Source: Lachnospiraceae bacterium UBA1759
GTDB lineage: Bacteria; Bacillota; Clostridia; Lachnospirales; Lachnospiraceae
Direction: 5' to 3'
Assembly: GCA_002315555.1 (NCBI GenBank)
Contig: DCHF01000049.1
Location: forward strand, 17,199-81,198
Length of the DNA stretch: 64,000 bases
Each line of letters opens with the position of its first letter. Position 1 is the stretch's first letter. Below are positions 24,654-32,877 of the stretch, in pieces. The translations under genes were made by a program, and so were the position numbers. The notes under the pieces were generated by a model that saw nothing but the letters and a program-made list of their open reading frames with translations, made no database searches and was not told where the DNA came from.

Positions 24654-26117
24654 TCAGTGGTATCCTACCGCCAGTGCGAACAGCAGGAGCAGGCATGTCA
24701 CCAGGAACAGCGGGAGCAGGATCTTCCAGGCCTTTTTCATGTAGGACGGGTAATCCGTATCGGCCAGATTCAGGGCGATGAGAAGACCGGCGTTCGTGGG
24801 GTAGACCACGTTTGCGAGGCCGTCGCCGAAAATGTAGGCGAGGACGATCAGATTGACCGGGAGGTCGTAGATGGTACCGAGCGGGAGCAGAAGCGGAATC
24901 AGAAGGAACGCTTTTGCGGAGCCCGAAGGGACGAAAAGCTCCAGGACAAGCACGATCAGGTAGACAAAGAGGATCAGGGCGCCGCGGGGGATACCATCGG
25001 CGGCGGTGATAAAGAAGCGGACCAGCGAGTCGATGGTGCCGGATTCCGTCAGAATGTATTTGATGGAGGAGGCGAACAGGATCATCAGGATCGCCGGCAG
25101 CATCGCGACCACGCCGCTTCCGAAGGAACGGAAGAATTCACGGGGCTTCATACCGGCAAGGCCGCAGCCCAGGCTGCCGCCGATCAGGAAGCACAGCGCG
25201 AAGATCACCAGTGTGTAATCCTGGAGCGCCGTGATGAAGATGGAGGACACGATGAGCAGAATACCTGTGCCGATAGTGATTCCGAATGCCATAAGTCCGC
25301 GGCCGGTCTTGGGATTCCGCTCGAAGACGTGCGGGTTCGGAAGATTTGAAGCGTTGGCGTTGGCAGCTTTCTTATTCTGCGTTTCTTTGTTGTTCCGTGC
25401 CTCTTTTTCTTCCCTCTTTTTTGTATACAGGAACAGGAAACCGGTCAATAGCACATAAAGCACGACAAAAACCAGAAGGCGCATCCAGACACCGCTGAAA
25501 ACGGTGATGCCGGCGACTTTCTGCGCAACGCCCGTGCCGAACGGATTGAATACGCCGGCGGTATAGCCGCAAGCGCAGGCGATCATCGAAAAAGCGAGGC
25601 CGGTAAAGGCGTCCCAGCCCAGGGAAACGGCAAGGGCGGAGAGGATCGGCACCAGCGGGATCACTTCCTCAAAGACACCGGCGGTCGTTGCAAGAAACAT
25701 GAAAAGGAGCGGAAGAAGCGCGAGCAGAATGCGTCGTTTATGGTAGAATTTATGGACCATAACGTCTAAAAGATACTCGATCAGATTGCAGTCCATCAGT
25801 GCCTGGAAGATACCGCCGATGACAAGCAGAAACACCAGGATCATGATGAGCGTGACATTTCCGGAGCTGCCCAGGATCAGGATCCAGGAAAGCAGGAATT
25901 TATATACCGGGAAGTCCACATTCTTTTCGACGAAGGTACCCCGCGCATTCTCTGTGGTATCAATGATCAGGTTACCGTTCACGTCCGTTGTCCGGACGTA
26001 TTCGCCCGTCGGCAGCACAAAGGTCAGCGCATACGCGGCGATCATCAGGAGAATAATGATGGACATGGAGAGAATAAAGCTTTTCACGGATATGGAAAGC
26101 GATTTCTTTTCGTTCAT
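24654..26117 (-). CDS. YfcC-family (DcuC/C4-dicarboxylate-carrier-like) membrane transporter
   Basis: A 487-residue protein with about 12 hydrophobic helices. The start with one helix, then VLPTGEYVRTTDVNG as an extracytoplasmic loop, GVFEEVIPLVPILSALAVSLG, and VPSGSAKAFLLIPLLLPLG near 400 are family blocks of YfcC/DcuC-type carriers. A Lys/Glu/Asn-rich cytoplasmic loop (about 232-262) divides the protein. Substrates in the family are reported as C4-dicarboxylates, amino acids or short peptides; none can be fixed here. GAGGAG precedes the ATG and a promoter lies at 26148-26175. It is monocistronic. Confidence 0.85.
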   Translation of the reverse strand: MNEKKSLSISVKSFILSMSIIILLMIAAYALTFVLPTGEYVRTTDVNGNLIIDTTENARGTFVEKNVDFPVYKFLLSWILILGSSGNVTLIMILVFLLVIGGIFQALMDCNLIEYLLDVMVHKFYHKRRILLALLPLLFMFLATTAGVFEEVIPLVPILSALAVSLGWDAFTGLAFSMIACACGYTAGVFNPFGTGVAQKVAGITVFSGVWMRLLVFVVLYVLLTGFLFLYTKKREEKEARNNKETQNKKAANANASNLPNPHVFERNPKTGRGLMAFGITIGTGILLIVSSIFITALQDYTLVIFALCFLIGGSLGCGLAGMKPREFFRSFGSGVVAMLPAILMILFASSIKYILTESGTIDSLVRFFITAADGIPRGALILFVYLIVLVLELFVPSGSAKAFLLIPLLLPLGTIYDLPVNLIVLAYIFGDGLANVVYPTNAGLLIALNLADTDYPSYMKKAWKILLPLFLVTCLLLLFALAVGYH

Positions 26118-26147
26118 AAAGCGCTCCTCTTTTAAAATATAGTATTA

Positions 26148-26175
26148 ATTGTACGCGCGGAATTGTAAAAATCAA
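26148..26175 (-). promoter_or_regulatory. Promoter of YfcC-type transporter
   Basis: On the minus strand, TTGATT (26175-26170), 16-bp spacer, TACAAT (26153-26148). Confidence 0.65.
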
Positions 26176-26281
26176 GGTGTAAATCGGCGCGATATTTGAT
26201 ATGATTTGATTAAGTGAAGCAGAAACTGTTTTCATATGCGGACACGATCGTCCCGTTGAGATTTAAGTAAGGATTTTCTAA

Positions 26282-27655
26282 ATGACACGAATTTATCTGG
26301 ATCACGCAGCCACGACTCCGGTATATCCGGAGGTCCTGGAGGCGATGATGCCGTACTTTACAGAAGAATATGGCAATGCATCTTCGCTGCACAGCGCCGG
26401 CCGGACCGGACGGGAGGCGGTGGAAGAAGCCCGGGCCAGGGTGGCTGCGCTGATCGGCGCGAAGCCGGAGGAGATCTATTTTACGTCCGGTGGCACGGAG
26501 AGCGATAACCAGGCGCTGAGAAGTGCGTGGGAGCGTACAGCACCGGTAAAAGAAGTCGTCGATCCGGCTACCCGGACCGCCCGGAAATGCATTTTCATCA
26601 CCACCGCTTTTGAACACAAGGCCATCCTAAACACCTGCGCGCAACTGGAGAAGCTTGGCGCCGAAGTGCACATTCTGCAGCCGTCAAAAGACGGGTATGT
26701 GACAGCGGCGCAGGTGGAGGAGGTTCTGCGCACGATTTTTCTAAACGGTGCAGAGCGCCCGGAGGCGGGACAGACTGCAGGAACGGATCCCTTTGACTCG
26801 CTTCATTCAAATATCCTGGTTTCCGTTATGGCTGCGAACAATGAGCTCGGCACCATTCAGGCTATCGCGGGGATCGGTGCGGTGTGCCGCCGCTACAACG
26901 TACTGTTCCACACGGACGCGGTGCAGGCTGTGGGGCATATCCCGATGGATGTCAATGCCCTGAACGTCGATATGCTGTCTGCGAGCGCGCACAAATTCGG
27001 CGGTCCGAAGGGCGTCGGTTTCCTGTATGTGCGTGCGGGAATTCCGGTGGAGCCATTGTTATTTGGCGGCGGGCAGGAGCACGGCTTGCGCTCCGGTACG
27101 CTTAATACGCCGGGAATCGTGGGGCTCGGAAAGGCCGCGGAAATCGCGGAGAGAGAGCTTGAAATGTGCGAGAATGCGGCAGAGAACGCAGGAAAAGAAT
27201 TGAAGTCGGAACTCCTCCGCATCACCTCCATGCGCGACCGGTTTGAGGCACGGATCCTTGCCGGATTACAGGGAGTACATGTCAACGGGAGCAGCGGAGA
27301 GAGCAAAATCGCAGCGGCTGAAAGGGGCGAAAAGGCATTGTTCGGCATAGAAACACAGCTTCCGCGCCTTCCGGGCCACTCCAACCTCCGTATTCGCGGT
27401 GTGGAGAGCGAATCCCTGCTGATTCTTCTGGACATGAAGGGGATCTGCGCATCCGGTGGCTCGGCCTGCGCGGCAGGCACGGAGGAAGTGTCGCATGTGT
27501 TGACGGCCATCGGCCTGACGGACGATGAAGCCTCCGAGTGCGTGCGTTTCACCTTCGGCCCCGGCGTCTCCGATGAGGATGCCGACCGGGCGGCGGAGAC
27601 GGTCATCGATAGCGTGAAAAAACTGCGTGAACTGCGGGGCTGTATCGTTGACTGA
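26282..27655 (+). CDS. Cysteine desulfurase family protein (NifS/IscS-like)
   Basis: A 457-residue class V PLP enzyme. N-terminal YLDHAATTPVYPEVLEAM, His in TTAFEHKAIL, PLP lysine 238 in SAHKFGGPKG and active-site Cys396 in GSACAAGT. It transfers sulfur from cysteine to scaffold or tRNA-modifying partners. It is longer than the usual 380-400 residues because of an insertion of about 30 near residue 160 (ERPEAGQTAGTDPFDSLHSN) and another near 335-365. No IscU, ThiI or MnmA gene is adjacent. The ribosome binding site is weak (AAGGAT, 12 nt before ATG). Terminator follows. Confidence 0.88.
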   Translation: MTRIYLDHAATTPVYPEVLEAMMPYFTEEYGNASSLHSAGRTGREAVEEARARVAALIGAKPEEIYFTSGGTESDNQALRSAWERTAPVKEVVDPATRTARKCIFITTAFEHKAILNTCAQLEKLGAEVHILQPSKDGYVTAAQVEEVLRTIFLNGAERPEAGQTAGTDPFDSLHSNILVSVMAANNELGTIQAIAGIGAVCRRYNVLFHTDAVQAVGHIPMDVNALNVDMLSASAHKFGGPKGVGFLYVRAGIPVEPLLFGGGQEHGLRSGTLNTPGIVGLGKAAEIAERELEMCENAAENAGKELKSELLRITSMRDRFEARILAGLQGVHVNGSSGESKIAAAERGEKALFGIETQLPRLPGHSNLRIRGVESESLLILLDMKGICASGGSACAAGTEEVSHVLTAIGLTDDEASECVRFTFGPGVSDEDADRAAETVIDSVKKLRELRGCIVD

Positions 27656-27692
27656 TTCCTGCCCCCCTTCATATGTGAAAATGCATAAAACG

Positions 27693-27729
27693 GAACGCGG
27701 ATTTTTGTAATAAAGCCCGCGTTCTTTTT
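27693..27729 (+). terminator. Terminator after cysteine desulfurase gene
   Basis: GAACGCGG (27693-27700) / CCGCGTTC (27717-27724) with a 16-nt loop and five T. Confidence 0.8.
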
Positions 27730-27741
27730 CTTTTCTGCAGA

Positions 27742-27770
27742 TTGATAAATCAAAAATGCCGTGTTATACT
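27742..27770 (+). promoter_or_regulatory. Promoter of exonuclease-galE operon
   Basis: TTGATA (27742-27747), 17-bp spacer, TATACT (27765-27770). Confidence 0.8.
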
Positions 27771-27795
27771 GTAGGGTGGAAAGTGGGACGCATTT

Positions 27796-28806
27796 ATGAA
27801 CTACATAGTACTTGATTTAGAATGGAATCAGGCAGCGTACAAAGTCGACGAAGAGGAAGACCTGCCTTTTGAGATCATTGAAATCGGCGCCGTAAAACTG
27901 AACAGTCAGGGAGAAAAGCAGGGAGAATTCCAGATGCTGATCAAGCCGCAGGTATATCCGTTCCTGGTTCGCAAGACCAGAGAGCTGACCGGCTGGACGG
28001 ATCAGGATCTTGATGAGAAGGGCCTGGAATTTGAAGAGGCCTGTGCAAAGTTCCTGGATTGGTGCGGAAAAGATTATATTTTCTGTATCTGGGGACCGTC
28101 GGATCTGACGCAGCTTGAGCGGAATATGTCGTATTTCAAGATCAAGATTCCGTGGAAATATCCGTTAAAATATCTGGACGTACAGAAACTGTATGCACTT
28201 CAGGAAAAAGAAGGAAAGACCCGTCGGGCACTGGAGGTCGTCATCGACCGCTATGGCATTCCGACCGATCGACCGTTCCATCACGCAGTTGACGATGCCG
28301 CTTATACGGCTATGGTCTTCCAGCGCATCGACCGGAAAAATTTTGAGTCTTTCTTCTCCATCGATTATTACAAGGTTCCGAAGAACCGTTGGGAAGAAAC
28401 GACTTTCTATTTTAATACGTACTCCAAGTTTGTGTCCCGTGAATTCCCGCTGAAAGAAGAGGCGTCCGATAACAGAAGAGTGCGCGAAATGCCGTGTCTC
28501 TACTGCAAAAAGAAGCTGAAGAAGGACGTGAACTGGTTCTCCGATTCGGGCAGAAGCTATCTGGCCATCGGCACCTGTAAGGAACACGGCCGCATGAAGG
28601 GCCGCATCCGTCTGAAGTCTACGGAAAGCTACTCCGGATACTTTGCCGTTCGTACCGTGAAGGTTTGTACGGATGAGGATGAAGCCGTTATTCTGCAGAA
28701 ACGCGAAAACCTGAAGCAGAAACGTCGCGAGCGTCGTAAGAAAAATACGAAGGCGGCAAAGGAAGCAAGGGCGGCAGCGGAAAACACCGAAACGAAAGAA
28801 GCATAA
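27796..28806 (+). CDS. DEDDh 3'-5' exonuclease (KapD/RNase T-like) with zinc-knuckle tail
   Basis: A 336-residue protein. The exonuclease domain fills 1-180: Asp7 and Glu9 in VLDLEWNQ, an Asp in CIWGPSDLTQLE, and the HAVDDAAYTA motif with His and Asp near 163-168. This matches DEDDh nucleases such as KapD and ERI-1. Residues 215-260 hold CLYCKKK and a later CKEHGRMKG, a possible zinc site. The last 45 residues are Lys/Arg/Ala-rich and likely bind nucleic acid. Probably acts on RNA 3' ends or short DNA; the substrate is not known. galE follows after 25 bp. Confidence 0.82.
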   Translation: MNYIVLDLEWNQAAYKVDEEEDLPFEIIEIGAVKLNSQGEKQGEFQMLIKPQVYPFLVRKTRELTGWTDQDLDEKGLEFEEACAKFLDWCGKDYIFCIWGPSDLTQLERNMSYFKIKIPWKYPLKYLDVQKLYALQEKEGKTRRALEVVIDRYGIPTDRPFHHAVDDAAYTAMVFQRIDRKNFESFFSIDYYKVPKNRWEETTFYFNTYSKFVSREFPLKEEASDNRRVREMPCLYCKKKLKKDVNWFSDSGRSYLAIGTCKEHGRMKGRIRLKSTESYSGYFAVRTVKVCTDEDEAVILQKRENLKQKRRERRKKNTKAAKEARAAAENTETKEA

Positions 28807-28831
28807 TCAATTAGTATAGAGGAGGAAACAC

Positions 28832-29848
28832 ATGGCAGTATTAGTTACAGGCGGTGCCGGATACATCGGCAGCCATACAGTTGTTGAACTTCAGAATGCC
28901 GGCTATGATGTTGTAGTCATCGATAACCTGGCAAACGCGAACGAAAAGGCACTTGCACGTGTTGAAGCGATCACCGGCAAGAAGGTTCCGTTCTACAAGG
29001 TCGATATTCGCGACCGTGAAGGTCTGGAGGAAGTTTTCGAAAAGGAAAACATTGATTCCTGCATCCATTTCGCAGGCCTGAAGGCTGTTGGTGAGAGCGT
29101 TGCAAAGCCGTGGGAATATTATGAAAACAACATCGGTGGTACGCTGACTCTGGTCGATGTTATGCGCAAGCACAATTGCAAGAACATCATCTTCTCATCC
29201 TCCGCAACTGTTTACGGAAATCCGGAGCAGATTCCGATCACCGAAGAGTGCCCGAAGGGACAGTGCACGAATCCGTACGGCTGGACAAAGTCCATGCTGG
29301 AGCAGGTCCTCAGCGACATTCAGAAGGCAGATCCGGAATGGAACGTCATTCTGTTAAGATACTTCAATCCGATCGGCGCGCATCAGAGCGGTACCATCGG
29401 CGAGGATCCGAAGGGTATTCCGAACAACCTGATGCCGTACGTAACGCAGGTCGCTGTCGGAAAGCGTGAGTGCTTAAGCGTTTACGGCGATGATTACGAT
29501 ACTCCGGACGGAACCGGAGTTCGTGACTACATCCATGTAGTAGACCTGGCGCGCGGTCATATGGCGGCACTGAAAAAGCTGGAAGAAGTTCCGGGCCTGT
29601 TCATCTGCAACCTGGGTACCGGTGTTGGCTACAGCGTTCTCGATGTTGTTCATGCATTTGAAGAGGCAAACGGCCTGAAAATCAATTATAAGGTCGTTGA
29701 CAGACGTCCCGGCGATATTGCCACCTGCTATTCCGATCCGACCAAGGCTTATAAAGAGATGGGCTGGAAGGCAGAGTACGATCTTAAGGATATGTGCCGT
29801 GACTCCTGGAACTGGCAGAAGAACAACCCGAACGGCTACGAGGGTTGA
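28832..29848 (+). CDS. galE: UDP-glucose 4-epimerase
   Basis: A 338-residue extended SDR. NAD loop GGAGYIGSH (7-15), SSSATVYG (Ser near 124), catalytic YGWTK (Tyr149, Lys153) and SGTIGEDPKGIPNNLMPYV near 190. It interconverts UDP-glucose and UDP-galactose for galactose use and for polysaccharide precursors. Length and motifs are those of GalE. GAGGAGG precedes the ATG. No Leloir partner (galK, galT) is adjacent, so a role in surface glycan synthesis is as likely as galactose catabolism. Confidence 0.94.
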   Translation: MAVLVTGGAGYIGSHTVVELQNAGYDVVVIDNLANANEKALARVEAITGKKVPFYKVDIRDREGLEEVFEKENIDSCIHFAGLKAVGESVAKPWEYYENNIGGTLTLVDVMRKHNCKNIIFSSSATVYGNPEQIPITEECPKGQCTNPYGWTKSMLEQVLSDIQKADPEWNVILLRYFNPIGAHQSGTIGEDPKGIPNNLMPYVTQVAVGKRECLSVYGDDYDTPDGTGVRDYIHVVDLARGHMAALKKLEEVPGLFICNLGTGVGYSVLDVVHAFEEANGLKINYKVVDRRPGDIATCYSDPTKAYKEMGWKAEYDLKDMCRDSWNWQKNNPNGYEG

Positions 29849-29886
29849 TGCGGGTCTCCCGAAAGGGCCTGAAAAGCGAAAAAACC

Positions 29887-29915
29887 TTGATTTTACAGCA
29901 CTTGTGTGCTATAGT
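29887..29915 (+). promoter_or_regulatory. Promoter of 89-residue membrane protein gene
   Basis: TTGATT (29887-29892), 17-bp spacer, TATAGT (29910-29915). Confidence 0.75.
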
Positions 29916-29962
29916 CTTGTAGTTGGCCGCGTCCAATAAAGTGTTGAAAAGGAACCAAAACA

Positions 29963-30232
29963 ATGAGCGTAGAGAAAGTTAATCAGTATAAAGAATCCAA
30001 GAAGAACAGAAAGCAGGAAATCGAAAAGCAGAAAAAGAAAGCTGCTACCAGCCGCATCGTGACCTGGGTCGTTATCATCGCAGTTCTTGTTGCTTTGGCA
30101 GTCGGTCTTGTGATCACTGTTGTGAATCAGGTAAAGGCTTCTGCAAGCACGGATACTCAGCCGTATGCTTACAGCTCTTATGAACTGATGGATTATGCAG
30201 ACATTGAAGGTACTGCATCTACTGAAGAGTAA
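29963..30232 (+). CDS. Small single-pass membrane protein with basic N-terminus
   Basis: An 89-residue protein. Residues 1-30 are highly charged (KKNRKQEIEKQKKKAA), 32-55 form one transmembrane helix (IVTWVVIIAVLVALAVGLVI) and the tail is short, acidic and Ser/Thr-rich. By the positive-inside rule the N-terminus is cytoplasmic. It has its own promoter and terminator and AAAGGAACC before ATG, so it is a real monocistronic gene. I do not recognise a family. Similar basic-helix-acidic proteins are common near secretion or envelope genes, but nothing here links it. Confidence 0.75.
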   Translation: MSVEKVNQYKESKKNRKQEIEKQKKKAATSRIVTWVVIIAVLVALAVGLVITVVNQVKASASTDTQPYAYSSYELMDYADIEGTASTEE

Positions 30233-30289
30233 GAAACCGGGAGAGTGATCCTGCGGGAGCATTCAAGGCGGAGACTGATTATTACGAAA

Positions 30290-30320
30290 GAAAAGCACCG
30301 GCATTTTGCCGGTGCTTTTC
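30290..30320. terminator. Strong terminator after small membrane protein
   Basis: Perfect stem GAAAAGCACCGGCA / TGCCGGTGCTTTTC with a TTT loop; the T tract is the 3' end of the stem. Works in both orientations. Confidence 0.9.
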
Positions 30321-30355
30321 AAATTGTGCGTATCACTTGCTTATAAAAAGAGGAG

Positions 30356-30381
30356 CCCCCAAGTTGTTTCCAACTTGGGGG
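30356..30381. other. Orphan GC-rich hairpin in intergenic gap 30321-30651
   Basis: CCCCCAAGTT (30356-30365) and AACTTGGGGG (30372-30381) around GTTTCC. No T tract on the plus strand. It is preceded by AGGAG and followed by an ATG with 25 codons, which I do not call a gene. The rest of the gap is AT-rich and ends in the promoter at 30572. Confidence 0.6.
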
Positions 30382-30571
30382 AATTATGAAAAACATTATA
30401 CAAATTTCGAAGAGTCAAAGGAGAACTTGTTGTTCTCTTTACATTATTGAGAATACGCTATAAATATGAACAAAATATGAACATACGGAAAACGATATGT
30501 TAACATTACTAAAAAATCCAATGATTTCCAAAATCTTTTATGCAAATTGACCATAAAAGTGTCAAAAACAA

Positions 30572-30599
30572 TTGACATGGGCCGTATCTTGCGTAAAAT
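30572..30599 (+). promoter_or_regulatory. Promoter of flavin reductase-like gene
   Basis: TTGACA (30572-30577), 16-bp spacer, TAAAAT (30594-30599). Confidence 0.75.
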
Positions 30600-30651
30600 G
30601 GTGTGAGAGAGATCAAGATGTTGTGGATTATGCGTAACGGAGGAATAATTT

Positions 30652-31359
30652 GTGACAAAACAGACATGGAATCCCTGCAGTATTCTTTCGCCGGTGCCGG
30701 CTGTGCTGGTAACGGTGCGGGGGAAAAACGGTGAAGAAAATGTGCTGACCATTGGCTGGGCGGGGACGATCTGCACCATTCCGGCGATGGTTTCGATCTC
30801 TGTGCGCAAGGAACGGTATTCCTACGAGCTTTTGAAAGAAAGCGGAGAATTTGTCATCAATCTGACTACGGAAGCGTTGGTGCGTGCCACGGATTACTGC
30901 GGTGTGCGTTCCGGTCGTGATGAGGATAAGTTTGCAGCGATGGAGCTTCATAAAGAAAAGGCATCTAAAGTACAGGCACCGCTCATCAAGGAGAGTCCGG
31001 TCAATATTGAATGTCAGGTGGAGCAGGTGATCGAGCTCGGGAGTCACGACCTGTTCATTGCCAGGGTCGTGGCGGTCGATGTGGATGAAAAGGTCATCGA
31101 TGAAAAGGGTCGCCTGGACCTGGGAAAAGCGCATTTGATCGCGTATGCCCACGGTTCGTATTACAGCCTCGGAAAACAGCTGGGTACGTTCGGCTATACG
31201 GTGAAGAAGGCGCCGGAAAGAAAATCGGTAAAGAGTGTGAAGAAGCGTACGGAAAAGGAGCCGGTCAAGGGGGCAATGACTGAGCCGGAAAAGAAAAGCG
31301 CCAAGACCGGGGTGAAGACCGCCCGCGCCGCAAGAAGTACGAAGAAAAGCGCCAAATAA
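30652..31359 (+). CDS. Flavin reductase-like FMN-binding split-barrel protein with Lys-rich tail
   Basis: A 235-residue protein starting at GTG 30652 behind GGAGG. Residues 1-185 form the flavin reductase/NADH:FMN split barrel (LTIGWAGTICTIPAMVSISV, YELLKESGEFVINLTT, LGSHDLFIARVVAVDV). Such proteins bind FMN and reduce flavin or act as flavoproteins. Residues 187-235 are a disordered Lys/Ala/Ser/Thr tail (KKRTEKEPVKGAMTEPEKKS), like histone H1-type tails, which is unusual for this family and could bind nucleic acid or acidic partners. It has its own promoter. Partner and substrate unknown. Confidence 0.83.
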   Translation: MTKQTWNPCSILSPVPAVLVTVRGKNGEENVLTIGWAGTICTIPAMVSISVRKERYSYELLKESGEFVINLTTEALVRATDYCGVRSGRDEDKFAAMELHKEKASKVQAPLIKESPVNIECQVEQVIELGSHDLFIARVVAVDVDEKVIDEKGRLDLGKAHLIAYAHGSYYSLGKQLGTFGYTVKKAPERKSVKSVKKRTEKEPVKGAMTEPEKKSAKTGVKTARAARSTKKSAK

Positions 31360-31421
31360 AGACAGAATCAGCGGCTCTTCACAATATATTACAAAAATGT
31401 TAAGCGAATCGTAACAGAACC

Positions 31422-31450
31422 TTTACAAAAAGGGTGTTATGTGCTATAAT
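31422..31450 (+). promoter_or_regulatory. Promoter of murA
   Basis: TTTACA (31422-31427), 17-bp spacer ending in TGC, then TATAAT (31445-31450), an extended -10. Confidence 0.85.
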
Positions 31451-31505
31451 CCGTGATACAACTTAAAGTGTAATATTATGCAAAAAAGCATGATTGGAGA
31501 TAAGA

Positions 31506-32801
31506 ATGGATCAATTTGTGATCAGAGGCGGACGTCCGCTGACAGGAGAAGTAGCGATCGGTGGTGCAAAGAATGCAGCACTGGGTCTTTTGGCTGCCTC
31601 CATTATGGCCGATGAACCGGTCATAATCCGGAATATTCCGGATGTCAGCGATATCAATACGCTTCTGGACGCAATTGCGGATACCGGTGCCGGCGTAGAC
31701 CGCATGAATCGTCATGAGGTCTGCCTGAACGGTGCAACCATCCGCAGTTATGTCGTTGACAACAGTTATATTCGAAAGATGCGCGCGGGATATTATATGC
31801 TCGGCGCAATGCTTGGTAAATATCATTATGCAGAGGTGGCGCTGCCGGGTGGATGTACCATCGGAAGCAGACCCATCGACCAGCATCTGAAGGGCTTCGA
31901 GGCGCTTGGTGCGCGTACCAGCATCCGCAACAGCATGGTACTTGTGGAGGCAGAGCGTCTGCGCGGTCAGCACATCTATTTTGACAGCGTTTCTGTCGGC
32001 GCGACCATCAATGTAATGATGGCAGCCGTTTATGCGCAGGGGCGCACGGTTCTTGAGAATGTGGCAAAGGAGCCGCACGTCGTTGATGTTGCGAACTTCC
32101 TGAATAGTATGGGTGCCCGCATTAAAGGTGCAGGTACGGACGTGATCCGCATCGATGGCGTGACCCGCCTTCACGGCACGGATTACACAGTAATTCCGGA
32201 CCAGATCGAGGCCGGCACGTTTATGACCGCAGCAGCGGTTACGCACGGTGATGTCACTGTCCGTAACGTCATTCCGAAGCATCTGGAGTGCATTTCTTCC
32301 AAGCTTCGTGAGATCGGCTGCCGCGTAGAAGAGTATGATGACGCGGTTCGTGTCATCGCCGAGGGCCCGTTAAAGGCCACGCGCGTACGTACACTGCCGT
32401 ATCCCGGATTCCCAACGGATATGCAGCCGCAGATCGCGGTCGTTCTTGCGGTGGCGCAGGGAACCAGCACCGTGACGGAAACCATTTTTGAGAATCGCTT
32501 CAAATATGTGGCGGAATTGAACCGGATGGGCACGAACATTTCCGTGGAAGGCGGAAGCCGTGCGGTAATCATCGGTGTACCGGAACTGAAAGGGGCTTCT
32601 CTTGTGGCACCGGACCTTCGCGCCGGCGCGGCACTGGTCATGGCAGCGCTTGCAGCAAACGGCGATTCCATCGTGGAAGAGATCGGATACATTCAACGCG
32701 GTTATGAAGACTTCGTCGATAAGATGAAGCAGCTGGGCGGAGTGATCGAGACCGTGGATTCTGAGGAAGAAGCAAGAAAATTTTTATTAAAACAGGCATA
32801 A
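31506..32801 (+). CDS. murA: UDP-N-acetylglucosamine 1-carboxyvinyltransferase
   Basis: A 431-residue EPSP-synthase-fold enzyme that transfers enolpyruvate from PEP to UDP-GlcNAc, the first committed step of peptidoglycan synthesis. Near the N-terminus GGAKNAALGLLAAS carries the Lys-Asn pair; Cys117 in LPGGCTIGSRP is the catalytic (fosfomycin-binding) cysteine; YPGFPTDMQPQ is the third conserved block. The ATG at 31506 is chosen over TTG 31494 because GGAGA lies before it. Monocistronic, with its own promoter and terminator. Firmicutes often carry two copies; whether this is MurA1 or MurA2 is not decided. Confidence 0.95.
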   Translation: MDQFVIRGGRPLTGEVAIGGAKNAALGLLAASIMADEPVIIRNIPDVSDINTLLDAIADTGAGVDRMNRHEVCLNGATIRSYVVDNSYIRKMRAGYYMLGAMLGKYHYAEVALPGGCTIGSRPIDQHLKGFEALGARTSIRNSMVLVEAERLRGQHIYFDSVSVGATINVMMAAVYAQGRTVLENVAKEPHVVDVANFLNSMGARIKGAGTDVIRIDGVTRLHGTDYTVIPDQIEAGTFMTAAAVTHGDVTVRNVIPKHLECISSKLREIGCRVEEYDDAVRVIAEGPLKATRVRTLPYPGFPTDMQPQIAVVLAVAQGTSTVTETIFENRFKYVAELNRMGTNISVEGGSRAVIIGVPELKGASLVAPDLRAGAALVMAALAANGDSIVEEIGYIQRGYEDFVDKMKQLGGVIETVDSEEEARKFLLKQA

Positions 32802-32815
32802 TTTTAAGTTGTGAC

Positions 32816-32857
32816 AAAAGCTCTTTGGGCCCCGAATGGTGCTTGAAGAGCTTTTTT
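32816..32857 (+). terminator. Terminator of murA
   Basis: AAAAGCTCTT (32816-32825) / AAGAGCTTTT (32846-32855) with a 20-nt loop; the T run extends to 32857. Confidence 0.8.
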
Positions 32858-32877
32858 ACTAATGAAGAGGTGCGGAT

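Noticed and set aside
24657..25349. 230-codon plus-strand frame opposite the YfcC-type transporter
   Set aside because: Gln/Asp-rich antisense frame without a ribosome binding site; the hydrophobic minus-strand product is the real one.
30385..30462. 25-codon ORF after the orphan hairpin
   Set aside because: Polar, low-quality sequence with the only Shine-Dalgarno-like AGGAG 30 nt away behind a hairpin.
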